From: Cyanobacteria bacterium HKST-UBA02 | GTDB taxonomy: Bacteria; Cyanobacteriota; Vampirovibrionia; Obscuribacterales; Obscuribacteraceae | Length of the DNA stretch: 7,190 nt | Direction: 5' to 3' | Assembly: GCA_020431945.1 (NCBI GenBank) | Contig: JAGQHH010000399.1 | Location: 1-7,190 of the forward strand | Part shown: in pieces, positions 1 to 5,217 of the stretch | How the letters are laid out: every line of letters starts with the position of its first letter | Position numbering within the stretch: position 1 is the stretch's first letter | Notes under the pieces: model-generated | Told to the model about the DNA's origin: nothing | Database searches by the model: none | Seen by the model: the letters and a program-made list of their open reading frames with translations, nothing else | Made by a program: the position numbers and the translations under genes

Positions 1-51
1 ATCCGCGATGTCATCCCCTTCCCCCGGGCTCCCAAGAGCGCTGATTTCTAG
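1..51 (+). CDS. asnS: Asparaginyl-tRNA synthetase, C-terminal end only (partial)
   Basis: The window opens inside a frame that reads 16 codons, IRDVIPFPRAPKSADF, before a TAG stop. This matches the very end of bacterial asparaginyl-tRNA synthetase, which in E. coli reads RDVIPFPRTPRNASF from memory. In class II synthetases of this subgroup the segment is motif 3, where the Arg of the RD pair contacts ATP. The enzyme charges tRNA(Asn) with asparagine in the cytosol. Almost all of the gene lies upstream of the window. Aspartyl- and lysyl-tRNA synthetases end in related motifs but do not end with this PFPR-x-P-x(3)-x-F pattern, so AsnRS is preferred. The stop codon is only 3 bases before the methyltransferase ATG, suggesting co-transcription. 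Confidence 0.8.
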   Translation: MRDVIPFPRAPKSADF

Positions 52-54
52 AGG

Positions 55-1323
55 ATGACCGCGGTCAGGACAGGAACAGGAAAGCTCGCACTTCCGCTTG
101 CTTATTATCCGGAGAAAAGTGAAAACAATTCCGGGATTCTGCTGCACGGCGATAGCGAAGAGCTTCTCGGACGGCTTGTTGAAAGCCATGCTTCGTCGGT
201 GCGTTTCGTTTTTTTAGATCCGCCCTATAACACCGGCAATCCCGAGCTCCTCTATCCTGACAGCTTCGATCGAACCGACTGGGTCCTGATGCTGAAGCGT
301 TGTTTTCTCGCCTGCCGCCCGCTTCTTTCATCCAGGGCTTCCATCGCCGTTACCATCGACGATCGGGAAATGCCTTATCTGCGCATCATGATGGATCATA
401 TCTTCGGCGAATCGTCCATGGTGGCATGCGTTGCCTATGAGCGCTCGGGAAGTGCCGGGCTCGGCCAGGCTGGTGTCATACTCAATACCAAAGAGTATGT
501 CCTCATCTATAGCCTGGATCGATCCTCTCTACATGATGTTGGCTCAGAAAAGCCTGTGGACCGCGCGATCATGAAACGCTACAACAAGATTTTGCGCTCC
601 CCCGGGCGGCGCGAGCTGATTGAGGAATTCGAGAGCCGCAGCGGCAATCATGTGCGTCTTTATCGCCACGAAGGATGCCTTATCGAGCCGGTGTCTCTGC
701 GTGATTTCGAGAGCCGCAGAGAAGAGATCGGATCTGTCTATCACGATAATTTCGAGCTGATTTTTCGAAGTCAGAACGTCCAGAAAGAGAATACTTTCCA
801 GAACGAGATCATCGCCAGGCTCGATAAGAAGTCTTTCTACAGCGTCGACTATGTTCCCCGGCGCGGCCGTTACCGCGGCCAGGAGAAGACGCTCTATTAC
901 TTCAACGGCGAGCTCTGCGCCTGGCTCAAAGATAGCGCCTCCGTGCGCGGTGGCGAGCTGGTCAAGAGAAACAAGCTCACCGATATCTGGACCCATGCCG
1001 ACATACCCAAAGCCGATCTCGCCAACGAGGGCGGTGTCACTTTTCCGCGCAGCAAAAAGCCCGAGCACCTTCTCCACCGGTTGATCTCTATGACCACTGA
1101 TCCGGGAGATCTCGTCCTCGACTATTTCGCCGGCTCCGGCACGAGCTGCGCCGTGGCGCATAAAATGGGACGGCGCTATATTGGAATAGAGAAGGGTGAT
1201 TTCTTCGAGAGCATTCTTGTACAGCGCATGAAGCATGTGGTGGAAGGCGATCCCACCGGAGTCTCCAGGCTCGCCGGTTTCACCGGCGGAGGCGTCTTCG
1301 CTTATTCCTTATCTCCGGCTTAG
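55..1323 (+). CDS. DNA methyltransferase, beta class, type III Mod-like (probable N6-adenine)
   Basis: A 422-residue S-adenosylmethionine-dependent DNA methyltransferase. The catalytic motif IV, DPPYNTG, is at residues 55-61. The SAM-binding motif I, DYFAGSGT, is at 356-363. The order IV before I, with about 290 residues between them holding the target-recognition region, defines the beta class. Near the C-terminus, the LTDIW block (308-312), GGVTFPRSKKPEHLLHRLI (326-344) and GRRYIGIE (372-379) are typical of type III Mod subunits and related adenine methylases. Mod proteins I know are usually 550-650 residues, so this is a short form. No res-like gene is present in the window, so it may be a solitary methylase, although a partner could lie elsewhere. 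The ATG follows the asnS stop by 3 bases. A GAGG directly abuts the ATG, too close for a normal ribosome-binding site, so translational coupling is likely. No alternative ATG occurs before residue 79. Confidence 0.9.
   Translation: MTAVRTGTGKLALPLAYYPEKSENNSGILLHGDSEELLGRLVESHASSVRFVFLDPPYNTGNPELLYPDSFDRTDWVLMLKRCFLACRPLLSSRASIAVTIDDREMPYLRIMMDHIFGESSMVACVAYERSGSAGLGQAGVILNTKEYVLIYSLDRSSLHDVGSEKPVDRAIMKRYNKILRSPGRRELIEEFESRSGNHVRLYRHEGCLIEPVSLRDFESRREEIGSVYHDNFELIFRSQNVQKENTFQNEIIARLDKKSFYSVDYVPRRGRYRGQEKTLYYFNGELCAWLKDSASVRGGELVKRNKLTDIWTHADIPKADLANEGGVTFPRSKKPEHLLHRLISMTTDPGDLVLDYFAGSGTSCAVAHKMGRRYIGIEKGDFFESILVQRMKHVVEGDPTGVSRLAGFTGGGVFAYSLSPA
628..719 (+). repeat. Short in-frame direct repeat inside the methyltransferase recognition region
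   Basis: The 14-base string TTCGAGAGCCGCAG occurs at 628-641 and again at 706-719, exactly 78 bases (26 codons) apart. It encodes FESR in both places (residues 192-195 and 218-222). It lies between motifs IV and I, where target specificity is determined. It may be a trace of internal duplication or chance reuse of common codons; the sequence between the copies shows no further repetition. Confidence 0.35.
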
Positions 1324-1332
1324 TGCTATTAT
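1324..1332 (+). promoter_or_regulatory. Extended -10 element, possible leaderless promoter of the TetR gene
   Basis: TGCTATTAT is an extended -10 (TGn followed by TATTAT, 5 of 6 to TATAAT). It starts one base after the methyltransferase stop. It ends 7 bases before the TetR ATG at 1340, so transcription would begin at or next to the A of the start codon. No Shine-Dalgarno sequence precedes that ATG. The -35 region (about 1302-1307) is weak, as expected for an extended -10 promoter. No copy of the GACCGGTC operator is nearby, so the repressor is probably not self-regulated by that motif. Confidence 0.45.
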
Positions 1333-1339
1333 CTTTTCT

Positions 1340-1951
1340 ATGACGACTTCGAAAGTGATAAACCAGGATTCAGGCAGCCGCGAGAAGCTTATCGAAGCGA
1401 CCATTCGTCTCATGGGCTCGCACGGCTTCGAGCCCATGGGGATAAGCTTGATCCTCGAGGAAGCCGGTGTCACGAAGAGCAATTTCTATTATCACTTCAA
1501 ATCCAAAGAAGAGCTCTGTCTCACTGCCCTGGATCAAATGGCCGATACATTTTTCGAGCAGATGGTCGAGCCGATTCTCTCGGACAATTCGATCAAGCCC
1601 GACAGGAGACTCGAGAAGTTCCTCAAGAATCTCAATTCGAAGATGCAGGAGAACTGCTGCCAGAAGGGCTGTCCCTTCGTCAATCTAGCTGCCGAGACCA
1701 GCGAATTCCACCCGAGCTTCAGAGAAAAGATCGAAGACTTCTACCGGCGCTACGCCGACGCGATTGCTGCCTGTGTCGGGGAGGGGCAGAAAGAGGGAGT
1801 CTTCCGCCGGGATATCAAAGCAGGGGATGCGGCCAATCTGGTCCTATCCGCCATCAATGGCTCCATCGTGCTCGCCAAGGTGCGTCGCGACCCGGTGGTG
1901 ATCGAAGCCAATATCAAGGCTACTCTCTCCATGCTCAAGAGCCATCAATAG
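1340..1951 (+). CDS. TetR-family transcriptional repressor, NemR-like redox or electrophile sensor
   Basis: A 203-residue DNA-binding repressor. The N-terminal TetR helix-turn-helix spans about residues 13-60, with the recognition end VTKSNFYYHFKSKEEL at 44-59. The ligand domain contains GCPFVNLAAE (110-119), typical of the TetR branch with E. coli NemR. Aligned by eye to NemR from memory, Cys111 falls on the reactive NemR Cys106 and Lys180 (LAK, 178-180) falls on NemR Lys175; these two form the reported sulfenamide switch. Cys106 and Cys107 add a CC pair just before. The frame is open back to 1235, but that extension overlaps the methyltransferase and lacks HTH similarity, so the ATG at 1340 is chosen. 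No ribosome-binding site is visible; an extended -10 sits 7 bases upstream. Its likely targets are the two operators at 2410-2451. The 3' end overlaps the convergent secreted-protein gene by 17 bases. Confidence 0.88.
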   Translation: MTTSKVINQDSGSREKLIEATIRLMGSHGFEPMGISLILEEAGVTKSNFYYHFKSKEELCLTALDQMADTFFEQMVEPILSDNSIKPDRRLEKFLKNLNSKMQENCCQKGCPFVNLAAETSEFHPSFREKIEDFYRRYADAIAACVGEGQKEGVFRRDIKAGDAANLVLSAINGSIVLAKVRRDPVVIEANIKATLSMLKSHQ

Positions 1952-2342
1952 AACTGCCCAGAAATATGAAGAAGTCATAGCAGAAGTCCGCTCTCAGCAC
2001 TTTTCTTGTGGATTGCCCGTCGGCAAAGCGGATCTCGCCTGGTATCAAAGAGCCGAGAGCGCCGACCCGGTCGACGAGCTTTTTGCCCTTGTCCGGCACA
2101 AAGCGAGATTTCGCCCAGGCGTCGAGCCCGACAATGCGCAGGGCGTCCCCGTCCTTCCTGATCTCTACTTTTTCGACTTTGCCGAGACCGGCCACATGTG
2201 AGCCGGCTGGAATATAAGTCCCGACATATTTTTTCAAGTCGATCTCGTCGGCTCCGGCATTCCCCGGCGTGAAAGCAGTCATGGATGCCAGAGAAGCCAG
2301 GGTAATTGCCACTGTAAGTTTAGCCAGATGGAATTTCAGCAT
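1935..2342 (-). CDS. Small secreted protein of unknown function
   Basis: A 135-residue protein starting with a clear signal peptide. It has a basic start (MLKFHLAK), a hydrophobic core at about 8-25 and a likely cleavage after AGA at residue 31, so the mature protein of about 105 residues should be exported. The mature part begins with LKKYVGTYIPAG, then alternating polar and hydrophobic strands (VEKVEIRKDGDALRIVG, 56-72). This recalls small beta-rich domains such as DUF3471, but I do not recognise the family. One cysteine is present (Cys121). The ATG has an AGGAG on the minus strand at 2354-2358, 11 bases upstream, which is a little far but usable. It is divergent from the cysteine-rich gene at 2481 and has its own promoter with an operator in the spacer, so it is probably controlled by the TetR protein. 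Its stop lies inside the tetR 3' end. Confidence 0.75.
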   Translation of the reverse strand: MLKFHLAKLTVAITLASLASMTAFTPGNAGADEIDLKKYVGTYIPAGSHVAGLGKVEKVEIRKDGDALRIVGLDAWAKSRFVPDKGKKLVDRVGALGSLIPGEIRFADGQSTRKVLRADFCYDFFIFLGSSIDGS

Positions 2343-2403
2343 TGCAAGGGTAACTCCTGGAGGGTTCTGACCATTTTAATGGCTGGGAATTTTTTTTATG
2401 GCC

Positions 2404-2433
2404 TTGACTTAGGACCGACCGGTCTGATTCAAT
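2404..2433 (+). promoter_or_regulatory. Promoter of the cysteine-rich gene (rightward)
   Basis: TTGACT at 2404-2409 (5 of 6 to the -35 consensus) is followed after 18 bases by TTCAAT at 2428-2433 (4 of 6 to the -10). Operator 1 fills the spacer, so a bound repressor would block RNA polymerase. The predicted start of transcription is near 2440, giving a leader of about 40 bases to the ATG at 2481. Confidence 0.6.
2410..2427. promoter_or_regulatory. Operator 1, TetR-type palindrome
   Basis: TAGGACCGACCGGTCTGA has arms TAGGACC and GGTCTGA around GACC, with 5 of 7 arm positions symmetric. It contains the perfect 8-bp palindrome GACCGGTC at 2417-2424. It lies between the -35 and -10 of the rightward promoter. 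Its left arm equals the reverse complement of the right arm of operator 2. I recall a similar TAGACC...GGTCTA-type site for NemR, but cannot verify this. Confidence 0.7.
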
Positions 2434-2460
2434 TAGAACCGACCGGTCCTATCAAATCAA
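2432..2460 (-). promoter_or_regulatory. Promoter of the secreted-protein gene (leftward)
   Basis: On the minus strand, TTGATT (2460-2455, 4 of 6) is separated by exactly 17 bases from TCTAAT (2437-2432, 5 of 6). Operator 2 occupies the spacer. A second register, TTGATA at 2455-2450 with TTGAAT at 2432-2427 and 17 bases between, is also possible. Transcription would start near 2425, giving a leader of about 80 bases. The -10 elements of the two opposing promoters overlap by two bases. Confidence 0.6.
2434..2451. promoter_or_regulatory. Operator 2, TetR-type palindrome
   Basis: TAGAACCGACCGGTCCTA has arms TAGAACC and GGTCCTA around GACC, with 6 of 7 arm positions symmetric. It includes the perfect GACCGGTC at 2441-2448. 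Together with operator 1 it forms a direct repeat of about 20 bp (17 of 20 identical, 2409-2428 and 2433-2452) with a 24-bp period. It lies between the -35 and -10 of the leftward promoter. Confidence 0.72.
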
Positions 2461-2480
2461 ATACCAAGGAGTTACCAAAA

Positions 2481-2792
2481 ATGTCCAATGAATGCAGTAC
2501 CGGAGCCTCCCAGGGCTCGGCTTGCGCCCCGGAAGCAAAGAAAGACAGCGGTCAATGCTGCCAGGTCAGCGAAAAGCTTCTCTGTCTGGCTGACGAGGCC
2601 TGGAAAGAGGTCCTCAAAGCAAAGATGGTCGCCCATATCGAGAAGCGCAGTGGCGACAAGCTCGACAAGCTCGCCGAGCTTGTCACTGAAGCCAACCATA
2701 AGCGCTGGGCTCATATGATCCAGGGCAAACAGGGTTGCGACGATTTCCAGAGCAAAGTCAAGCAAGCCATGCTGACCCTCACTCAAGAATAG
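2481..2792 (+). CDS. Small cysteine-rich protein of unknown function
   Basis: A 103-residue protein I do not recognise. The N-terminal third is low-complexity and holds cysteines at 5, 15, 26, 27 and 35, including a CC pair. The rest (about 36-100) looks all-helical and strongly charged, with the repeated heptad-like stretch GDKLDKLAELVTEA (58-71), an aromatic NHKRW (72-76) and a last cysteine at 86. There is no signal peptide or membrane segment, so it should be cytosolic. The ATG is chosen because AAGGAG at 2466-2471 lies 9 bases upstream; the frame is open back to 2328, but that part crosses the promoter. It is under the rightward promoter with operator 1. Cysteine richness next to a NemR-like sensor suggests a thiol, metal or electrophile-handling role. 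This is inference from context only. Confidence 0.8.
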   Translation: MSNECSTGASQGSACAPEAKKDSGQCCQVSEKLLCLADEAWKEVLKAKMVAHIEKRSGDKLDKLAELVTEANHKRWAHMIQGKQGCDDFQSKVKQAMLTLTQE

Positions 2793-2810
2793 AGCTTCCT
2801 CCGGCAAAGC

Positions 2811-2848
2811 AGGAGCCTCGCAGCGTCAGTGCCGCTGTCGAGGCTCCT
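2811..2848 (+). terminator. Strong hairpin after the cysteine-rich gene
   Basis: AGGAGCCTCG (2811-2820) pairs perfectly with CGAGGCTCCT (2839-2848). The stem continues inward with CAGCG (2821-2825) against CGCTG (2833-2837) after a single bulged T, leaving a 7-base loop. That is 15 base pairs in total. It starts 18 bases after the stop at 2792. There is no clean T tract after it, so it may be a weak terminator or an mRNA-stabilising or translation-gating structure. Its right arm contains the only GAGG (2840-2843) near the metallophosphoesterase start. Confidence 0.6.
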
Positions 2849-2863
2849 GTGTATGATCTATTT

Positions 2864-3910
2864 ATGCTCGGTTATTTTCTCTATCTGCTGGTTCTGGTGG
2901 TTAGCTCTTTCCTCGTTCTGAGGAATTCGAAAGAGCGGATCTTTGTCTATCCGCTCGTCTGGTTGTTTTTCTGGCCCGGTATCTTATGCGGTGCCATGCT
3001 CTTTTCATTTCGTTTCTTTCGAATTATCACCCTCTGGTCCTGGGGAATCTTCCTGGCCGGACCGATAGTGGCAGCAGTTTGCGCATATTTCGCCTGGCCG
3101 CGGTTCAAGCCAGTCAGTCTAATTTGCGGATCCTTTGCCGTGATTGTGGCTTCAATCGGGGTCTACGGATTTATCATCGAGCCCACCAACCTGGTGGTGA
3201 GAAGAGAGACGATGTCGTCCCCGAAGGTGGGAAGACCTCTGAGACTGGCTGTCCTGTCCGATATCCAGACGGACATGGTCGGTGCTTTCGAAGAGCGAGT
3301 ATTGCGGCGGTGCCTGGCTGAAAAGCCGGATTTGATCATTTTTCCTGGGGATTATATTCAGCAGGAGCCAGACAGGCTCTGGCAGGAAGTCGATAAGCTC
3401 CACAGTCTCTTTGCCCGGGTCGGGCTCGATGCACCGCTTGGTGTATACGCCTGCCGCGGGGATCAGGATGGCTACGCGGGCTGGCAGAGAATCTTCGATG
3501 GTCTGCCGGTTCATGTGTCAGAGGAGAGCACCACCATCGATGGGAAGGAGTTGACTGTCACCATTCTCAGCCGCCCGGATTCGAGCACCCTCGTCTACCG
3601 GGCGCCGCCAACCGAGAAATTTCACATTATGTTCGGTCACTGTCCCGATTTTTTCCTGCAAAATCCGGAAGCCGATCTTCTCATCGCCGGACACACTCAT
3701 GGCGGTCAGGTGCAGGTGCCGGGAATGGGACCGCTTCTCACGTACTCCCACATCGATCGAAAAATGGCCGGCGGCTGCTTTGTCAAACGAGAGACGGGTC
3801 CATATATGCTCATTTCAAGAGGGATCGGTATGGAGCGTGGAGAGGCTCCGAGGGTCCGATTTTTCTGCCGCCCGGAGATTATAATTGTCGATGTTAATCC
3901 GGTGCGCTGA
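2864..3910 (+). CDS. Membrane-anchored metallophosphoesterase, YkuE/YaeI-like, variant active site
   Basis: A 348-residue protein. Four hydrophobic segments fill about residues 2-107, followed by a calcineurin-like phosphoesterase domain from about 126. Visible motifs are LSDIQTD (131-137), FPGDYI (160-165), RGDQDG (198-203), GHCPDFF (258-264) and GHTHGGQ (276-282), then a C-terminal SRGIG...RFFCRPEI block typical of the YkuE/YaeI group. Relatives hydrolyse phosphodiester or pyrophosphate bonds, such as lipid A precursors, using two metal ions. The usual DxH is DxQ here, and the usual GNH(D/E) is GDQD. Membrane anchoring suggests a lipid or envelope substrate, unproven. The start is uncertain. 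ATG 2864 has TATGAT ending 6 bases upstream but no ribosome-binding site. GTG 2849 would add five residues and use the GAGG held in the hairpin. The frame is open to 2735, overlapping the previous gene. The next gene starts 2 bases after the stop. Confidence 0.85.
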   Translation: MLGYFLYLLVLVVSSFLVLRNSKERIFVYPLVWLFFWPGILCGAMLFSFRFFRIITLWSWGIFLAGPIVAAVCAYFAWPRFKPVSLICGSFAVIVASIGVYGFIIEPTNLVVRRETMSSPKVGRPLRLAVLSDIQTDMVGAFEERVLRRCLAEKPDLIIFPGDYIQQEPDRLWQEVDKLHSLFARVGLDAPLGVYACRGDQDGYAGWQRIFDGLPVHVSEESTTIDGKELTVTILSRPDSSTLVYRAPPTEKFHIMFGHCPDFFLQNPEADLLIAGHTHGGQVQVPGMGPLLTYSHIDRKMAGGCFVKRETGPYMLISRGIGMERGEAPRVRFFCRPEIIIVDVNPVR

Positions 3911-3912
3911 AC

Positions 3913-4656
3913 ATGTGCTTTCGTTTTCTTCTCATTTCGATAATCTTGCTTTCGACTCTGTCGCCGGGCTTCTGTCAGGAGAATGAGGAGTATCTGTTCC
4001 CTTCTCAGGGGGACTATCCGGTTTTGAAAAAGACGGGCAAGCAAGCCGATGACTTCGTGCCCCGGGGCTGGACAGTCCTTGCTAAAGCCGCAGGAGATCT
4101 CAACGACGATCGTATTGAAGATTGTGCCCTGGTGGTCAAAGGCGAGTCGGAGAAGTTCAAGGTACGGAACTTCGATAAGCTCGGCGTGGATCTCTTCGAT
4201 ACCAATCCCCGAATCTTGATCATTCTCTTCGGCGAGAAAGCCGGCTACAAGCTTGCCACCGCCAGTAAGACCATAGTGCCTATTCCGGACACTCCTCTGA
4301 TGGAGGAGCCGGTCAGTGAGCTTGTAGTGAAAGATGGAGTCCTCGAGTTCGAGGTGCAGGAAACCTTCAATGCCGGCTCCTGGCGCATTAGTATTTCCCG
4401 TTATAAATTCCGCTTCGAGAAAGGGGACTTTTATCTCATTGGTGCCGATACGGACGAGATCCACAGGGGCAATGGCGATCAAATCGAGGTCAGCTACAAC
4501 TTTCTGACTGGCAAGGCCGCGGTAAAGTTATCCAATATGAGCGACGACAATGAAGTGGCACCACAGTGGAAGAAAATCAAGCCTCCTTACCGCAAGACCA
4601 TTGAGAGCCTGAAGAAGCTCTACCAGTGGGAAGCTATACCGGGATACAAGCTGTGA
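3913..4656 (+). CDS. Secreted protein of unknown function with FG-GAP-like acidic motif
   Basis: A 247-residue exported protein. Residues 1-21 form a signal peptide with hydrophobic core FLLISIILLSTL. A cysteine at 21 follows PGF, which is a poor lipobox, so ordinary signal peptidase I cleavage is more likely than lipidation. After WTVLAKAAGDL comes DLNDDRIED (62-70), the acidic loop of FG-GAP/VCBS-type calcium-binding segments, occurring once only. Beta-strand-like blocks follow: RILIILFGEKAGYKL (100-114), DGVLEFEVQE (141-150) and FRFEKGDFYLIGADT (166-180). I recall similar stand-alone secreted proteins in other bacteria, without known function. The ATG is 2 bases after the phosphoesterase stop and has no clear ribosome-binding site, indicating translational coupling. 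The two products may act together at the cell surface. Confidence 0.8.
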   Translation: MCFRFLLISIILLSTLSPGFCQENEEYLFPSQGDYPVLKKTGKQADDFVPRGWTVLAKAAGDLNDDRIEDCALVVKGESEKFKVRNFDKLGVDLFDTNPRILIILFGEKAGYKLATASKTIVPIPDTPLMEEPVSELVVKDGVLEFEVQETFNAGSWRISISRYKFRFEKGDFYLIGADTDEIHRGNGDQIEVSYNFLTGKAAVKLSNMSDDNEVAPQWKKIKPPYRKTIESLKKLYQWEAIPGYKL

Positions 4657-4713
4657 TTGGCCGGTTTTGAACGCGCCGGTCGCTCAAACCCCCGAATCGG
4701 AAAGTGGAGAGTT

Positions 4714-4719
4714 GAGGTG
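4714..4719 (+). promoter_or_regulatory. Ribosome-binding site deciding the DUF4279 start
   Basis: GAGGTG lies 6 bases before the ATG at 4726. The same frame is open back to a TTG at 4657, directly after the previous stop, but that codon has no ribosome-binding site. The 23 extra residues would be basic and without family similarity. The downstream ATG is therefore preferred. Confidence 0.65.
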
Positions 4720-4725
4720 ACAGGG

Positions 4726-5208
4726 ATGACAAAAGAACTTCGGCGAGCACGCTCCCTGCGCGAGAGTCAGCGACTGGAAGAGCTGGATCGTGCTTGGGTC
4801 GTCTTATCTATCAGTAGCGACAACCTTTCCCCGGAGGCTATTACTGAACGATTGGGTTTGGAGCCTTCTAGAAGCCGGCTCAAGGGCGAGCCGATCGATA
4901 AATCCAAGTGCTCTGAGTTTCTCAGCTCCTCGCACTCCTGGTCCTACTTCACTGATTCTCATCTCTCCAGTAAGAGAGTTGAAGACCATCTGACATGGCT
5001 GCTTGATAATCAGCTCTATGACAAAAGACAGGCAATCAGAGACCTTCAGCGGGACGGCGCGGAAGTGACCATCTTCGCTTGGACGAAAGCGTGGTCGAGT
5101 CTATTGTTTATGAATCTTGAACCGGTAGTTCTTCGAAAGTTGGCTCAGCTGAATCTCAGAATAGAATTTACGACTCATTTCAAAAATGCAAAGCAAAGGT
5201 TCGAATGA
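4726..5208 (+). CDS. DUF4279 domain protein
   Basis: A 160-residue cytosolic protein. After a charged N-terminal helix (1-22), residues 23-155 match the DUF4279 pattern as I know it. There is a first strand AWVVLSISSDNLSPEAITERLGL (23-45), a proline and glycine turn with LKGEP (52-56), a conserved tryptophan block HSWSYFT (70-76), a helix VEDHLTWLLDNQL (85-97) and a late VVLRKLAQLNLRIEF (134-148). The biochemical role of DUF4279 is not known to me. No signal peptide or catalytic motif is visible. It is separated from the upstream secreted-protein gene by 69 bases. It ends 9 bases before the end of the convergent exosortase gene, with no terminator hairpin between them. Confidence 0.8.
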   Translation: MTKELRRARSLRESQRLEELDRAWVVLSISSDNLSPEAITERLGLEPSRSRLKGEPIDKSKCSEFLSSSHSWSYFTDSHLSSKRVEDHLTWLLDNQLYDKRQAIRDLQRDGAEVTIFAWTKAWSSLLFMNLEPVVLRKLAQLNLRIEFTTHFKNAKQRFE

Positions 5209-5217
5209 GATTGATGC

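Noticed and set aside
544..1236. Long open frame of 230 codons on the minus strand
   Set aside because: It lies entirely opposite the methyltransferase, whose motifs are unambiguous. The frame shows no domain and no ribosome-binding site, so it is a shadow of the coding strand.
1235..1339. N-terminal extension of the TetR gene
   Set aside because: The frame is open, but the extra 35 residues overlap the methyltransferase and precede a complete TetR N-terminus beginning at 1340.
2389..2398. T-rich run upstream of the rightward promoter
   Set aside because: No GC-rich stem precedes it on either strand, so it is not a terminator; it may simply be an AT-rich upstream element.
2328..2480. N-terminal extension of the cysteine-rich gene
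   Set aside because: The extension would translate across both promoters and operators and has no ribosome-binding site, while AAGGAG sits properly before the ATG at 2481.
2735..2863. N-terminal extension of the phosphoesterase
   Set aside because: It overlaps the cysteine-rich gene and the hairpin, and adds a polar segment ahead of the first membrane helix. Only the short GTG 2849 alternative is plausible.
3905..3921. Possible lipoprotein signal in the secreted protein at 3913
   Set aside because: The cysteine at residue 21 is preceded by PGF; phenylalanine at the -1 position does not fit a lipobox.
3706..4482. Long open frame of 258 codons on the minus strand
   Set aside because: It runs opposite the end of the phosphoesterase and most of the secreted protein, both with clear family or signal-peptide features. 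No recognisable domain is present.
4663..4690. Imperfect inverted repeat GGTTTTGAACG / CGCTCAAACC between the secreted and DUF4279 genes
   Set aside because: It has one bulge and one mismatch, a 7-base loop and no T tract; too weak to call a terminator or an operator.
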